A DNA stretch of 64,000 bases. Source: Rhodoblastus sp963727035 (GTDB taxonomy: Bacteria; Pseudomonadota; Alphaproteobacteria; Rhizobiales; Beijerinckiaceae). Within the stretch, counting starts at the first letter, position 1, and every line of letters starts with the position of its first letter. A model generated the notes under the pieces. It did not search any database. It had not been told where the DNA came from and saw nothing but the letters and a program-made list of their open reading frames with translations. This document shows, piece by piece, positions 50,441 to 58,650 of the stretch. Position numbers and translations under genes: made by a program. The stretch lies in NCBI GenBank assembly GCA_963727035.1, contig CAVSEY010000021.1, forward strand, positions 1 through 64,000, read 5' to 3'.

Positions 50441-51390
50441 TCAGGCGAGCCTGAAAAAGCCGTCGAGCCGGGGCGCCCGTCCGTCCTCACCAGGCCGCGG
50501 GCGCAAAAATCCTCCAGATGGGCGAAGGTCGAGAGCGCCGCCGCGCCCTTGAGGCGCGGATCGAGCTTTTCATAGACTCTTTCCACGATCTCCGGCGCGG
50601 ACAGCGGCCCGGCGCCCAGCGCCCCGAGAATCGATTTCTCGCGCGCATGGCGATGATGGAGCAGGCCGCGCAGGAAACGTTGCGGCTGGGTGATCGGTCC
50701 GCCATGTCCCGGCCAATAGATTGCATGGTCGAAACCGCGCAATTTTTCCAGCGAATCCATATAGAGCCGCATGGCGCCGTCGGGGGGCGCGACGATCGAG
50801 GTGGACCAGCCCATGACATGGTCGGCGGTGAAAAGCGCCTTTTCCTCGACCAGTTCGAAACAGAGGTGGTTCATGGTGTGGCCGGGCGTCGCCACGGCGC
50901 GCAAGGCAAAGCCCGCGCCTTGCCAGATGTCGCCGTCGGCGAGCGTTCGGTCTGGCCGGTAGTCGAGATCGTTGGCGGCGTCGAGCTTGTTGATTTCGCC
51001 CAAAGCCAGGTCGCGAGCGGGAAAATAAGGCGCGCAGCCGATGATCGGCGCGCCGGTCGCCTCGCGCAGGCGCCGCGCGGCGGGCGAATGGTCGCGGTGG
51101 GTGTGGGTGACGAAGAGTCCGGCGATTTTTTCGCCCTTCAACCCGTCGAGCAGCGCCTCGACATGGACGGGCAGGTCGGGGCCGGGATCGATCACCGCCA
51201 CCTCGCCCGCGCCGACGACATAGGTGCAGGTTCCGGTGAAGGTGAAAGGCCCGGGATTGGGCGCGACAATGCGCCGGATGCGCGGCGAAACGCGCATCAA
51301 CGCGCCGGGTGGGGCGTCGAAGGAGAGATCGAAGCGCGGCTCTTCCGCGCTTTCGTTCGTCGGTTCAGGGGGCTCGCCGGTCTTTTCCAT
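50356..51390 (-). CDS. MBL-fold metallo-hydrolase (LACTB2-like), altered 3' end
   Basis: A 344-residue metallo-beta-lactamase-fold hydrolase. The zinc motif THTHRDHSP is followed by ATPGHTMNH, ADHVMGW and the late WPGHGGPI histidine, then a C-terminal winged-helix-like part (LSAPEIVERVYEKLD). The last 30 residues after LVRTDG are off-family. In the next frame the DNA reads RAPRLDGFFRLA then TGA at 50441-50443, the usual family end and just after the convergent DUF1499 stop. A single-base change near 50480 therefore extends this protein antisense into that gene. Confidence 0.8.
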   Translation of the reverse strand: MEKTGEPPEPTNESAEEPRFDLSFDAPPGALMRVSPRIRRIVAPNPGPFTFTGTCTYVVGAGEVAVIDPGPDLPVHVEALLDGLKGEKIAGLFVTHTHRDHSPAARRLREATGAPIIGCAPYFPARDLALGEINKLDAANDLDYRPDRTLADGDIWQGAGFALRAVATPGHTMNHLCFELVEEKALFTADHVMGWSTSIVAPPDGAMRLYMDSLEKLRGFDHAIYWPGHGGPITQPQRFLRGLLHHRHAREKSILGALGAGPLSAPEIVERVYEKLDPRLKGAAALSTFAHLEDFCARGLVRTDGRPGSTAFSGSPDQSELSSSVSASFSLPINLAPAPRSLGR

Positions 51391-51443
51391 GGGAAAGATT
51401 TAAAGCCCCGACGCCTGCCCGCAAGAGTTAATGATCGCAAGCC

Positions 51444-51797
51444 TTAGTTGAACTTATGCGCGGTCCAGGAGCCGCCGCAATAATCGGTGTTGGACGACCA
51501 GGCGCCGGAGGCGGCGCCGCCTTTCACCGTCCCATTGGCGCGCAAAACCCTTTGGCCTTGCGAGAAATGGCCGACGAAAGTGTTGGCGTCGTCGATATAG
51601 CCCCAAGCCTCGACGCCATCGGCGTCGATCGCCGCGATGCGATTGTCCTTGACCGTCACCACGGCATGTCCCGAAGGTTCGCATTTGCCGACCTTGGTCA
51701 CGACATCGACGTTCCAGCGGCCATCGTGGCTCGTCTGGGCGGCGGCGGAAAGCGGAGACAAAATGAGCAAACCAGCGGCAAGCAATTTCGCGCGCAC
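51444..51797 (-). CDS. small secreted hypothetical protein
   Basis: A 117-residue exported protein. The signal is VRAKLLAAGLLILSPLSAAAQ. The mature part has two cysteines (KCEPSGH and DYCGGSW) and a regular beta pattern (RWNVDVVTKVG, VVTVKDNRIAAIDADG, ANGTVKGGAASGAW). It resembles a small Hyphomicrobiales secreted family without known function. It starts at GTG 51797 after GGGAGGAC; the longer frame upstream overlaps mutA and is not used. Confidence 0.65.
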   Translation of the reverse strand: MRAKLLAAGLLILSPLSAAAQTSHDGRWNVDVVTKVGKCEPSGHAVVTVKDNRIAAIDADGVEAWGYIDDANTFVGHFSQGQRVLRANGTVKGGAASGAWSSNTDYCGGSWTAHKFN

Positions 51798-51916
51798 GGA
51801 CTGTCCTCCCTGGGCAGGCGGGCAAGGGGAAGACGCCGGGCTCGCATGATTTGCGCCGGTTGCAAAGCGCCAAAGGGCTCTTTCAACGAAGAATTTTGAC
51901 GGGAGGCGCAAAAATG

Positions 51917-53734
51917 TCACGCCGACCGCAGGGCCTCGCGCAAAAGGGCGAGCAGATCGGCGCCGGCAAAGATGAAGTCGCGCGCGCCCGCGGCGCGCCA
52001 TTGCTCTTCCATCTCTCCGGGACGGCCGGCGACGTAAAGATGGGCGCTCGCCGCGGCGAGCGCTTTTGCCGCCTCCACGCCCTGCTCGGCATAGACGGCG
52101 TCGGAGGAGCACAGAACCGCGAGTTTCGCGCCGCTGGCGGTGAAAGCCTGCGCCAGCGCGGCCCCGTCGGGAAAGCCGTCGTTGCCCAGGGCCTCGATCC
52201 CGCCGGCCTCAAAGAAATTCTTGGCGAAAGTGGCGCGCGCGGTGAAGGCCGCGACCGGGCCGAGATTGGCGAGGAAAATTCTTGGCTTCGAGGCCGCCGA
52301 TTCGGCCAGGTCGCGCAGGGCCTCGAAAGGCTCGGCGGCGCGATGGGGCGCGAGCGCCTTGTCGTTCGCCGCCGGCGCTTGCGGCGCGGGCAGCAGAACG
52401 GCGACGTGCTTTTCGTGAATGTCGGGGAATTCGCTGGCGCCGGTCAGCGGCTCCTTGCGCCGCGCGACATTCTTCGCCCGCTCTTTGGCGGTTTGCGCCA
52501 CCTCGGCCTGGAAGGCGCCGCTCGCCAGCGCATTGGGCAGGCCGCCGGCCTGTTCGATGGCCTGGAACAGGGCATAGGCCTTTTCGACCAGGCCGTCGGT
52601 CAGGGCCTCGAAGCCGCCGGCGCCGGCCGCCGGGTCCGCGACCTTGCCGAGATTCGACTCCTCCAGCAGCACGAGCTGGGTATTGCGGGCGATGCGGCGG
52701 GCGAAAGCGTCGGGCAGGCCAAGCGCCTGGGTGAAGGGCAGAACCGAGATCGAATCGGCCCCGCCCAGCCCGGCGGAAAAGACCGCGACGCTCGCGCGCA
52801 GCAGATTCACCCAGGGGTCGCGCCGGGTCATCATCCGCCAGGCGGTCTCGCCATGGAGGCGGATGGATTTGGCCTCCAGGCCGCAGGCGCGCTCGATCCC
52901 GGCCCAGAGGCGGCGCAAGGCGCGGAATTTGGCGATGGTCAGGAATTCGTCGGCGTCGGCGGCGAGGCGGAAATCGATCATTTGCCGCGCGGCGTCGAGA
53001 TCGACCCCCGCCGCTTCCAGCGCCCGCAGCGCGGCAAGGCCGCCGCCAAGCGCGAAGGCCAGTTCCTGGCCGGGCGAGCCGCCGGCGGCATGGACCACGC
53101 GGCCATCGGCGCAGATCAGGTTTTTCGAAAAACCTTTCGCCGCCAGTTTTATGGCCTGTTGCGCCAATCTTGGCCCTTCCCTGCCCCAATCGAGCGCGGC
53201 GCCGCGCGCGGCCGCCGCCCCGATCGGATCGAGGCCGAAGGAAATGTCGAGATTTGCCGGATCGTAGCCGCGCGCGGCGATGAGATCGAGCAAGGCCGCG
53301 ACCGGGCCTTCCGCGCTTTCGGGCAGGTCGAGCAGGACGCTCAGGCCGGCGTCGAGATGAATGTCCTTGAGCGCCGGGGCCAGCGCCGCGCCGTCGGCAA
53401 GGCCGAAACCGCAGGCCCCGACCGAGCCGGCGAAGACGACCTGCAGGCCGTCGGCGCCGTTTTCGAGATCGGTCAGCGCAAGCTCGTTGGCGGCGGCCGC
53501 CTCGGGATGATCGAGGCGGGCGACGATTTTCCAGTCGCCGGCGGCGCGGAAGGCGCGCGGTTTTCCGGCGACGCGGGGGTAAAGCGGCTGAATCTCGAAA
53601 CCGTCATAGGTCTTGCCGACCAATTTTTGCAGCGGCGCGCCTTTGAGCGCGGCTTCGACCTTGGCGCGCCAGACATTTTCGGCGGCGGAAGGGAAAGCGT
53701 CGGCGAAGGGCGCGGCTTGTTCCGGCGCGGCCAT
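51917..53734 (-). CDS. mutA: methylmalonyl-CoA mutase small subunit
   Basis: A 605-residue MutA-type subunit. It has the TIM-barrel part with RLHGETAWRMMTRRDPWVNLLRASVAVFSAGLGGADSI and a C-terminal Rossmann region that in small subunits no longer binds B12. With MutB it interconverts methylmalonyl- and succinyl-CoA, as in propionate or ethylmalonyl-CoA metabolism. The ATG at 53734 follows CAGGAGAC. The large subunit gene, normally downstream, is not here; a small secreted-protein gene is. Confidence 0.88.
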   Translation of the reverse strand: MAAPEQAAPFADAFPSAAENVWRAKVEAALKGAPLQKLVGKTYDGFEIQPLYPRVAGKPRAFRAAGDWKIVARLDHPEAAAANELALTDLENGADGLQVVFAGSVGACGFGLADGAALAPALKDIHLDAGLSVLLDLPESAEGPVAALLDLIAARGYDPANLDISFGLDPIGAAAARGAALDWGREGPRLAQQAIKLAAKGFSKNLICADGRVVHAAGGSPGQELAFALGGGLAALRALEAAGVDLDAARQMIDFRLAADADEFLTIAKFRALRRLWAGIERACGLEAKSIRLHGETAWRMMTRRDPWVNLLRASVAVFSAGLGGADSISVLPFTQALGLPDAFARRIARNTQLVLLEESNLGKVADPAAGAGGFEALTDGLVEKAYALFQAIEQAGGLPNALASGAFQAEVAQTAKERAKNVARRKEPLTGASEFPDIHEKHVAVLLPAPQAPAANDKALAPHRAAEPFEALRDLAESAASKPRIFLANLGPVAAFTARATFAKNFFEAGGIEALGNDGFPDGAALAQAFTASGAKLAVLCSSDAVYAEQGVEAAKALAAASAHLYVAGRPGEMEEQWRAAGARDFIFAGADLLALLREALRSA

Positions 53735-53975
53735 GGCGGGTCTCCTGAAATTTTCACGTCTTTTTGCCATTTTGCGCGCTGCGGCGCCATTTGTCCTTTG
53801 GACAACAGCAAGGCGATGCGCGGGCCACGCTTTTCCCGAAATGCGCGGACAGTCCCATTCTCGCCGCCTTTATGGGCGATCAACCTGCTCGTGAATGGCG
53901 CGCCCGATTTACCTTTGGTTAAGGGTCGAGGCTGTTTGTTGCAGCGCAGCGACGCGGGCGGCGAGGTTGGGAAAA

Positions 53976-55190
53976 GTGCAAAAGACGATAAAATTGACGC
54001 GGGCGGCGGCGGCCGGCCTGGTCCTGGTTCTGACGCCGGCAGGCGGCGGCTCCGCGCTGGCCGGCGACGGGTTCAATCTCGCCGGCCTGTTTGGCGGCCA
54101 GCCCGAGCAAAGAGCGCTCACCACGGAAATTTTTGTCGCCTCGACCCGCAAGGGCGGCGATCACGCCACCCAGCTGAACCCCGGCGCCAAGGCGCGCTTC
54201 GCGCTCGACTTCATTTCCGTCCCGCCCGACCACAAGCCGGGCAAGATCGAACTGCCCGCTTTCGGCGGCCCCAATCCCGACCATCACTTCATGGTGCGCG
54301 AGCAGAGCGAACTCGACGGGTCCGAATTCGGCGAGCAGCTGGCGGCGCAGCTTTCGGGCCGGATCGGCGTCAACCGCGACGTGCTGGTCTATGTCCACGG
54401 CTTCAACACCTCCTTCGACGAAGCCCGGTTCCGGCTGGCGCAGATCGTCGTGGACACCCATTTCGGCGGCGTCCCGGTGCTGTTCACCTGGCCGTCCAGA
54501 TCGCAGCTCCTGGCCTATGGCGCCGACAAGGAAGCCGCCATGGCCTCGCGCGCGGCGCTACGCAACCTGTTCCAGACCATCGCCGCGACGCCCGGCGTCG
54601 GCAGGGTCCAGATCGTCGCCCATTCGATGGGAACCTGGCTGACGATGGAGGCGCTCGACGAGGCGGCCCTGTCCGGCTCGCCCGACCTGCACGGCAAGCT
54701 CGGCAATGTCATGCTGGCGGCGCCGGACATCGACCTTTCCGTGTTCCGCGAGCAGGTCGCGTCGCTCGATCCGTCCCATTTCTCGGTCTTCGTCTCCAAG
54801 GACGACCGCGCCCTGCAGATTTCGGCGGGCCTTCAGGGCGACCGCCGCCTCGGCTCGCTCGATCCGGGCTCGGATCGCGACCGCGAGCTGATCGAAAAGC
54901 TCGGCGTCGGCGTCTATGACATTTCCGACCTGTCGACGACGCTGATCGGCCACGACGTCTACGCCGACGCGCCCAAAGTGATGCGCCAGATCGGGCAGCG
55001 GATCGAGAAGCCGCGCGCCGACGACGCCGATGTCCAGAGCGTGATCGACGCCGGCGCCGACCGCACGCCGAAGCCGCCGCCGGGCCAGATCGACAGCCAG
55101 GCCCTGCCGGCGCCGGCGGCCTCTGCAACAACTCCTGCCGCAGGCGTCGCGCCCGCGGCCCCGGCCGCGCAAGCGTCGCCGGGGAAATGA
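53976..55190 (+). CDS. DUF900-type alpha/beta hydrolase
   Basis: A 404-residue exported hydrolase of the DUF900 family. An N-terminal signal (LTRAAAAGLVLVLTPAGGGSALA) is followed by FVASTRKG and the alpha/beta hydrolase core: VLVYVHGFNTSFDEAR (oxyanion), VLFTWPSRSQLLAYGADK, nucleophile VQIVAHSMGTWL, aspartate LAAPDIDLSVF and a C-terminal histidine region (LIGHDVY). A Pro/Ala-rich tail follows. Start GTG 53976. It is probably an envelope esterase or lipase of unknown substrate. Confidence 0.82.
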   Translation: MQKTIKLTRAAAAGLVLVLTPAGGGSALAGDGFNLAGLFGGQPEQRALTTEIFVASTRKGGDHATQLNPGAKARFALDFISVPPDHKPGKIELPAFGGPNPDHHFMVREQSELDGSEFGEQLAAQLSGRIGVNRDVLVYVHGFNTSFDEARFRLAQIVVDTHFGGVPVLFTWPSRSQLLAYGADKEAAMASRAALRNLFQTIAATPGVGRVQIVAHSMGTWLTMEALDEAALSGSPDLHGKLGNVMLAAPDIDLSVFREQVASLDPSHFSVFVSKDDRALQISAGLQGDRRLGSLDPGSDRDRELIEKLGVGVYDISDLSTTLIGHDVYADAPKVMRQIGQRIEKPRADDADVQSVIDAGADRTPKPPPGQIDSQALPAPAASATTPAAGVAPAAPAAQASPGK

Positions 55191-55424
55191 GGTTTTTTTG
55201 CTGTGGTGCGGCGTCCGCCGGCTATGTCTTGGCAAGGGCGGCGTTCGGCGGATAGCCGAAATCCACTGGCGCCGACCATACAGATCGCCCTTCTGGTTCG
55301 AGGACCGAATATGAGCTAGCATCAACATGTGGATGCCCCGTTCGAACCCCACTATCCGTATGGGGAGGCGCACAATAAATCGAGAAATTTCGGGACTCTC
55401 CAAAGAAACATGATGGAGGAAGAC

Positions 55425-55634
55425 ATGGCTGACAGCGTCTACAAAGTGATCGAACTCATAGGCACGAGCAGCAAATCGTGGGAGGAAGCCGCCAAATCGG
55501 CGGTTGACCGCGCGAGCAAATCGCTTCGCGACCTGCGCGTTGCCGAAGTCGTTGAGCTCGACATTGCGCTGAAGGACGGAAAGTTCGAGGCGTTTCGCGC
55601 AAAGTTGAAGGTTTCGTTCAAATTTGAGGACTGA
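55425..55634 (+). CDS. dodecin-family flavin-binding protein
   Basis: A 69-residue dodecin (MADSVYKVIELIGTSSKSWE ... DLRVAEVVELDIALKDGKFEAFRAKLKVSFKFED). It assembles into hollow dodecamers storing riboflavin or FMN. The ATG at 55425 follows GGAGGAAGAC; the longer upstream frame is not used. The aromatic position normally stacking on flavin is not obvious by eye, so ligand binding is inferred from the family only. Confidence 0.88.
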   Translation: MADSVYKVIELIGTSSKSWEEAAKSAVDRASKSLRDLRVAEVVELDIALKDGKFEAFRAKLKVSFKFED

Positions 55635-55874
55635 CGACGTTCGCCCCTTTTTGCAACGGTTCGATGTGAACGGTCCCGAAGTCACGGCGCCGAACCGATC
55701 AGGAAGGTCAGCAATGCGAGTTCATCAATTGCCGGAAGAACGTCACTTTGCGTCGATAAATCAATCGCGAGACTTCGCGTGGCGACGCAGCCGGCGGTCG
55801 CCACGCCCCGGGCTTAACCGCCAGGTCCCGTTTCGTGGGTGAAATCCGGAAAAGCGCGACTAAAATTCTTCCCT

Positions 55875-55896
55875 TCGCCGAACGCGAGTTCGGCGA
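55875..55896 (-). terminator. possible terminator of the 48-residue gene
   Basis: A perfect 9-bp stem TCGCCGAAC-TCGC-GTTCGGCGA on the minus strand lies about 36 bases beyond the stop at 55932. It is followed by AGGGAAGAATTTTAG, a weak T-run, so termination is plausible but not strong. Confidence 0.4.
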
Positions 55897-55931
55897 CGAT
55901 CATCTTTTGCTCTGTTTTTGCGACTGACCGA

Positions 55932-56078
55932 TCAGGCCTTTTTCGCGAACGGCGACGCGGTCGGGCCGCCCTTGCCTTGCGCATTCTGATAGGCCGTGCT
56001 GGCGGCTTTTTTGGGTGCGTTCTTGTCCGCCTTCGGCTTCTTCGCCTCTTTGTTTCCCTTGATCTGACCTTTGGCCAT
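55932..56078 (-). CDS. 48-residue basic protein
   Basis: A tiny gene encoding MAKGQIKGNKEAKKPKADKN and then APKKAASTAYQNAQGKGG, ending FAKKA. It is strongly basic and low in complexity, like the short KPK-rich conserved proteins of alphaproteobacteria of unknown, possibly nucleic-acid-associated role. A strong GGGAGGAAG ribosome site precedes the ATG and the ending is clean. It lies 42 bases downstream of the GcrA-like gene and may share its transcript. Confidence 0.7.
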   Translation of the reverse strand: MAKGQIKGNKEAKKPKADKNAPKKAASTAYQNAQGKGGPTASPFAKKA

Positions 56079-56119
56079 GACTTCCTCCCACGTTGAAAAC
56101 GAAACAGCGTCTTGTTAAA

Positions 56120-56434
56120 TCATTTGGCGACCGGGACCGCCCTGGCGGCCTTGGCCGGCGCAAACGCCATCTTTTTGTGGGCGGCGCAATAGCTGTCTCC
56201 CAGCAGGCGCCGGCAGCCGCAAAAGCGGAAAGCGTCAAAATTCTGGGGGTCGCCGATCGGCCAGCGACACATGTCGCCGCGCAGTTGCGCGAGGCGAACC
56301 GGCCGGGAGCCGGGCAGCGTCGTCCATTTCGGGCTGACCGCTTGAGCGACGATGAACTGCGAAGCCGCATCCTGCCGTCGCACCAGGATGTTATTGAAAC
56401 TGGGCTGTCCCAGCGAATTGCCGGTTTTGTTCAT
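56120..56434 (-). CDS. GcrA-like zinc module protein without the DNA-binding domain
   Basis: A 104-residue protein whose second half matches the C-terminal end of GcrA, the alphaproteobacterial cell-cycle regulator: CRWPIGDPQNFDAFRFCGC, then SYCAAHKKMAFAP. The cysteines and histidine should bind zinc. The N-terminal helix-turn-helix of GcrA is absent, so it is not a canonical GcrA and may be a paralogue or decoy. It starts at ATG 56434 after GGGAAGCG. The 466-base stretch upstream (56435-56900) shows no gene. Confidence 0.6.
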   Translation of the reverse strand: MNKTGNSLGQPSFNNILVRRQDAASQFIVAQAVSPKWTTLPGSRPVRLAQLRGDMCRWPIGDPQNFDAFRFCGCRRLLGDSYCAAHKKMAFAPAKAARAVPVAK

Positions 56435-56900
56435 TTTGATTTCGCTTCCCGCGACAAGACGGCGTTCCGACGAAAACGCGCAAGTCTCTGATTGCTGAAA
56501 ATACCAGGAATGCTGCAAAAAGCAGGACCGCGACTTTCGCATCCCGCTTGCGACGCTGGCAGAGAACACGTTTCGGGCTGGACAAGGAATCCGGCGCAAA
56601 TCGCCCCGCAGTCGAAAGCCACTATACGACTTTGTCGCTGCTTTTGCGAGGGAATTCGGCTTCGCCATGACGCCAGCCGACGAAAAGCCTATGAACAATG
56701 GTCCATTATGGCGGCTCCGATGCTCGATTCGCGCCAATGATTGAGGCATGACAGGCCAGTTCGGCGTACGGCCGTTTCGGTGCCGCGATGAGACGGCGAC
56801 GGCAGGATCACGAAGGACGGCTCGAGCCGACAGCGGAAATTTCCGGGCGCCGGGCTTTGGCCTCCCGGGGGCGTTCGGCCGATGAAACCGATGCGCCAGA
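56435..56900. other. gap between GcrA-like gene and HerA-like gene
   Basis: No gene or RNA is supported. Two short open frames on either strand lack ribosome sites and family features. No promoter with good boxes was found, and nothing suggests a mobile element. Confidence 0.4.
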
Positions 56901-58406
56901 TCATTTCATCCCGCCGGTGATCCCGCGCAAAATCTCGCGGGCGACCGCCGAGCCGACGGTGCGGGCGGCGGAGGTCGCCGCCGAGCGGATCGCCGACTGG
57001 GCGACGGAGGGACGCTTGCCATTGGGCGCAAACAGGTCGCCGAGGCCGGCGCCGATCTTCGACAACAGGCCGCCCGCCGGCGCGTCGGCGCCGACCGGCG
57101 CGCCCGATGTGCGCCCTTGAGCCCGCGCCTGAAGGATTTCGAAGGCCGATTCGCGATCGACCGCCACATCATATTTGCCCTTGAAGGGGCTTGAGTCCTG
57201 GACTTCCTGCAATTCGGCGTCGGTGATCGGGCCGACGCGCGATTGGGGCGGCGCGATTTTCACACGCGCAACCATGGCCGGCGCCCCAGAGCCTTCGAGC
57301 ATCGAGACCAGCGCCTCGCCGACATTGAGCTTGGTGATGACGTCGGCCGTATCGAAGGCGGGGTTCTGGCGGAACGTCTCGGCGGCGGTGCGCACCGCCT
57401 TCTGGTCGCGCGGGGTGAAGGCGCGCAGCGCATGCTGGGCGCGGTTGCCGAGCTGGCCCAAAACCGTTTCCGGCACGTCGAGCGGGCTTTGCGTCACGAA
57501 ATAGACGCCGACGCCCTTGCTGCGAATCAGCCGCACCACCTGTTCGATCGCGGCAAGCAGCGCCTTGGGCGCGTTGTTGAACAGAAGATGGGCCTCGTCG
57601 AAGAAGAAGACGAGCTTCGGCTTGTCCGGGTCGCCGACCTCGGGCAGGCGGGCGAACAGTTCCGACAGCAGCCAGAACAGGAAAGTCGCATAGAGATCGG
57701 GGCTGCGGACCAGCTTTTCGGCTTTCAGGATATGGATGAAGCCGCGCCCGTCGATGTCGGGCTTGAGCAGGTCCGTGATGTCGAGCGCCGGCTCGCCGAA
57801 GAACTTTTCCGCGCCCTGGTTCTCCAGCACCAGCAATTGCCGCTGGATCGCGCCGATCGAGGCCGCCGAGACATTGCCGTAGCGCTGCTGGAGGTCGGAG
57901 GCGTTCTGCGACACATAGGTCAGCATCGCCCGCAGATCCTTCAGGTCGAGCAGGGCCAGGCCCTGCTCGTCGGCGACGCGGAAGACGATATTGAGCACGC
58001 CCTCCTGGATTTCATTGAGCTGGAGGATGCGCGCCAGCAGCAGCGGCCCCATTTCGGCGATGGTCGCGCGGACCGGATGGCCCTTTTCGCCGAACAGGTC
58101 CCAGAACACGCAGCGGAACTGGTCGGGCTCATAGGGCACGCCGATCTCTTGCGCACGCGCAACGAAGGGTTTTCCGCCGTCGCCGGGCATGGCGACGCCG
58201 GACAGGTCGCCCTTGACGTCGGCGGCGAAGACGCAGGTTCCGGCGTCGCAAAAGCCTTCGGCGAGTTTTTGCAGGGTCACGGTCTTGCCCGTGCCGGTGG
58301 CGCCGGCGACCAGTCCGTGGCGGTTGCCGTAGCGCAGCAGCAGATAGATGTAATCCTCGGCCTTGCCGACGAGGATTTTTCCGGGGACATTGCTGGGATC
58401 GGACAT
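56901..58406 (-). CDS. HerA/FtsK-like ATPase (DUF853, YjgR type)
   Basis: A 501-residue P-loop ATPase of the YjgR/DUF853 group. It has Walker A GATGTGKTVT, a long insertion region, Walker B KLVFFFDEAHLLF and the GVYFVTQSPLDVPETVLGQLGNRAQHALRAFTPRD segment with motif residues of HerA-like pumps. The C-terminal tail is Ala/Arg-rich. No NurA or SIR2 partner is nearby, so no known defence pair is implied. It probably acts on DNA or as a conflict ATPase; function is not established. Confidence 0.85.
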   Translation of the reverse strand: MSDPSNVPGKILVGKAEDYIYLLLRYGNRHGLVAGATGTGKTVTLQKLAEGFCDAGTCVFAADVKGDLSGVAMPGDGGKPFVARAQEIGVPYEPDQFRCVFWDLFGEKGHPVRATIAEMGPLLLARILQLNEIQEGVLNIVFRVADEQGLALLDLKDLRAMLTYVSQNASDLQQRYGNVSAASIGAIQRQLLVLENQGAEKFFGEPALDITDLLKPDIDGRGFIHILKAEKLVRSPDLYATFLFWLLSELFARLPEVGDPDKPKLVFFFDEAHLLFNNAPKALLAAIEQVVRLIRSKGVGVYFVTQSPLDVPETVLGQLGNRAQHALRAFTPRDQKAVRTAAETFRQNPAFDTADVITKLNVGEALVSMLEGSGAPAMVARVKIAPPQSRVGPITDAELQEVQDSSPFKGKYDVAVDRESAFEILQARAQGRTSGAPVGADAPAGGLLSKIGAGLGDLFAPNGKRPSVAQSAIRSAATSAARTVGSAVAREILRGITGGMK

Positions 58407-58486
58407 GTGCGCGCCTTTGCGAAAGCGATTCTCCGGGCAGATTAGCGCGCCGGGAGACGAAAGACGACGTTGCGCTCGGCCCGGCC

Positions 58487-58592
58487 CCTACGTCCTTCCC
58501 CGTGTGGGGAGGGCCGAGGCGGAGGTGAAAGCGGCGACGTTTCGGCGCATGGCCCTCCCCCACCCTAACCCTCCCCACCAGGGGGAGGGAAT
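58487..58592. repeat. palindromic REP-like element upstream of MFS gene
   Basis: It contains CCCCGTGTGGGGAGGG, then about 50 bases on GGCCCTCCCCCACCCT, AACCCTCCCC and CCAGGGGGAGGG. This matches the type of palindrome at 35692-35742. It is a likely family of short interspersed sequences in this genome. It overlaps no gene and lies about 60 bases upstream of the MFS start. Confidence 0.55.
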
Positions 58593-58650
58593 CGGCGGCG
58601 GGGAAATCGGCGAAAAGGCGTGGACAGAAGCCGGATTTCCGCTTGATAAA

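Noticed and set aside
56901..58406. HerA-based antiphage pair
   Set aside because: No NurA, SIR2, DUF4297 or other known partner is adjacent; YjgR-type proteins are common core genes.
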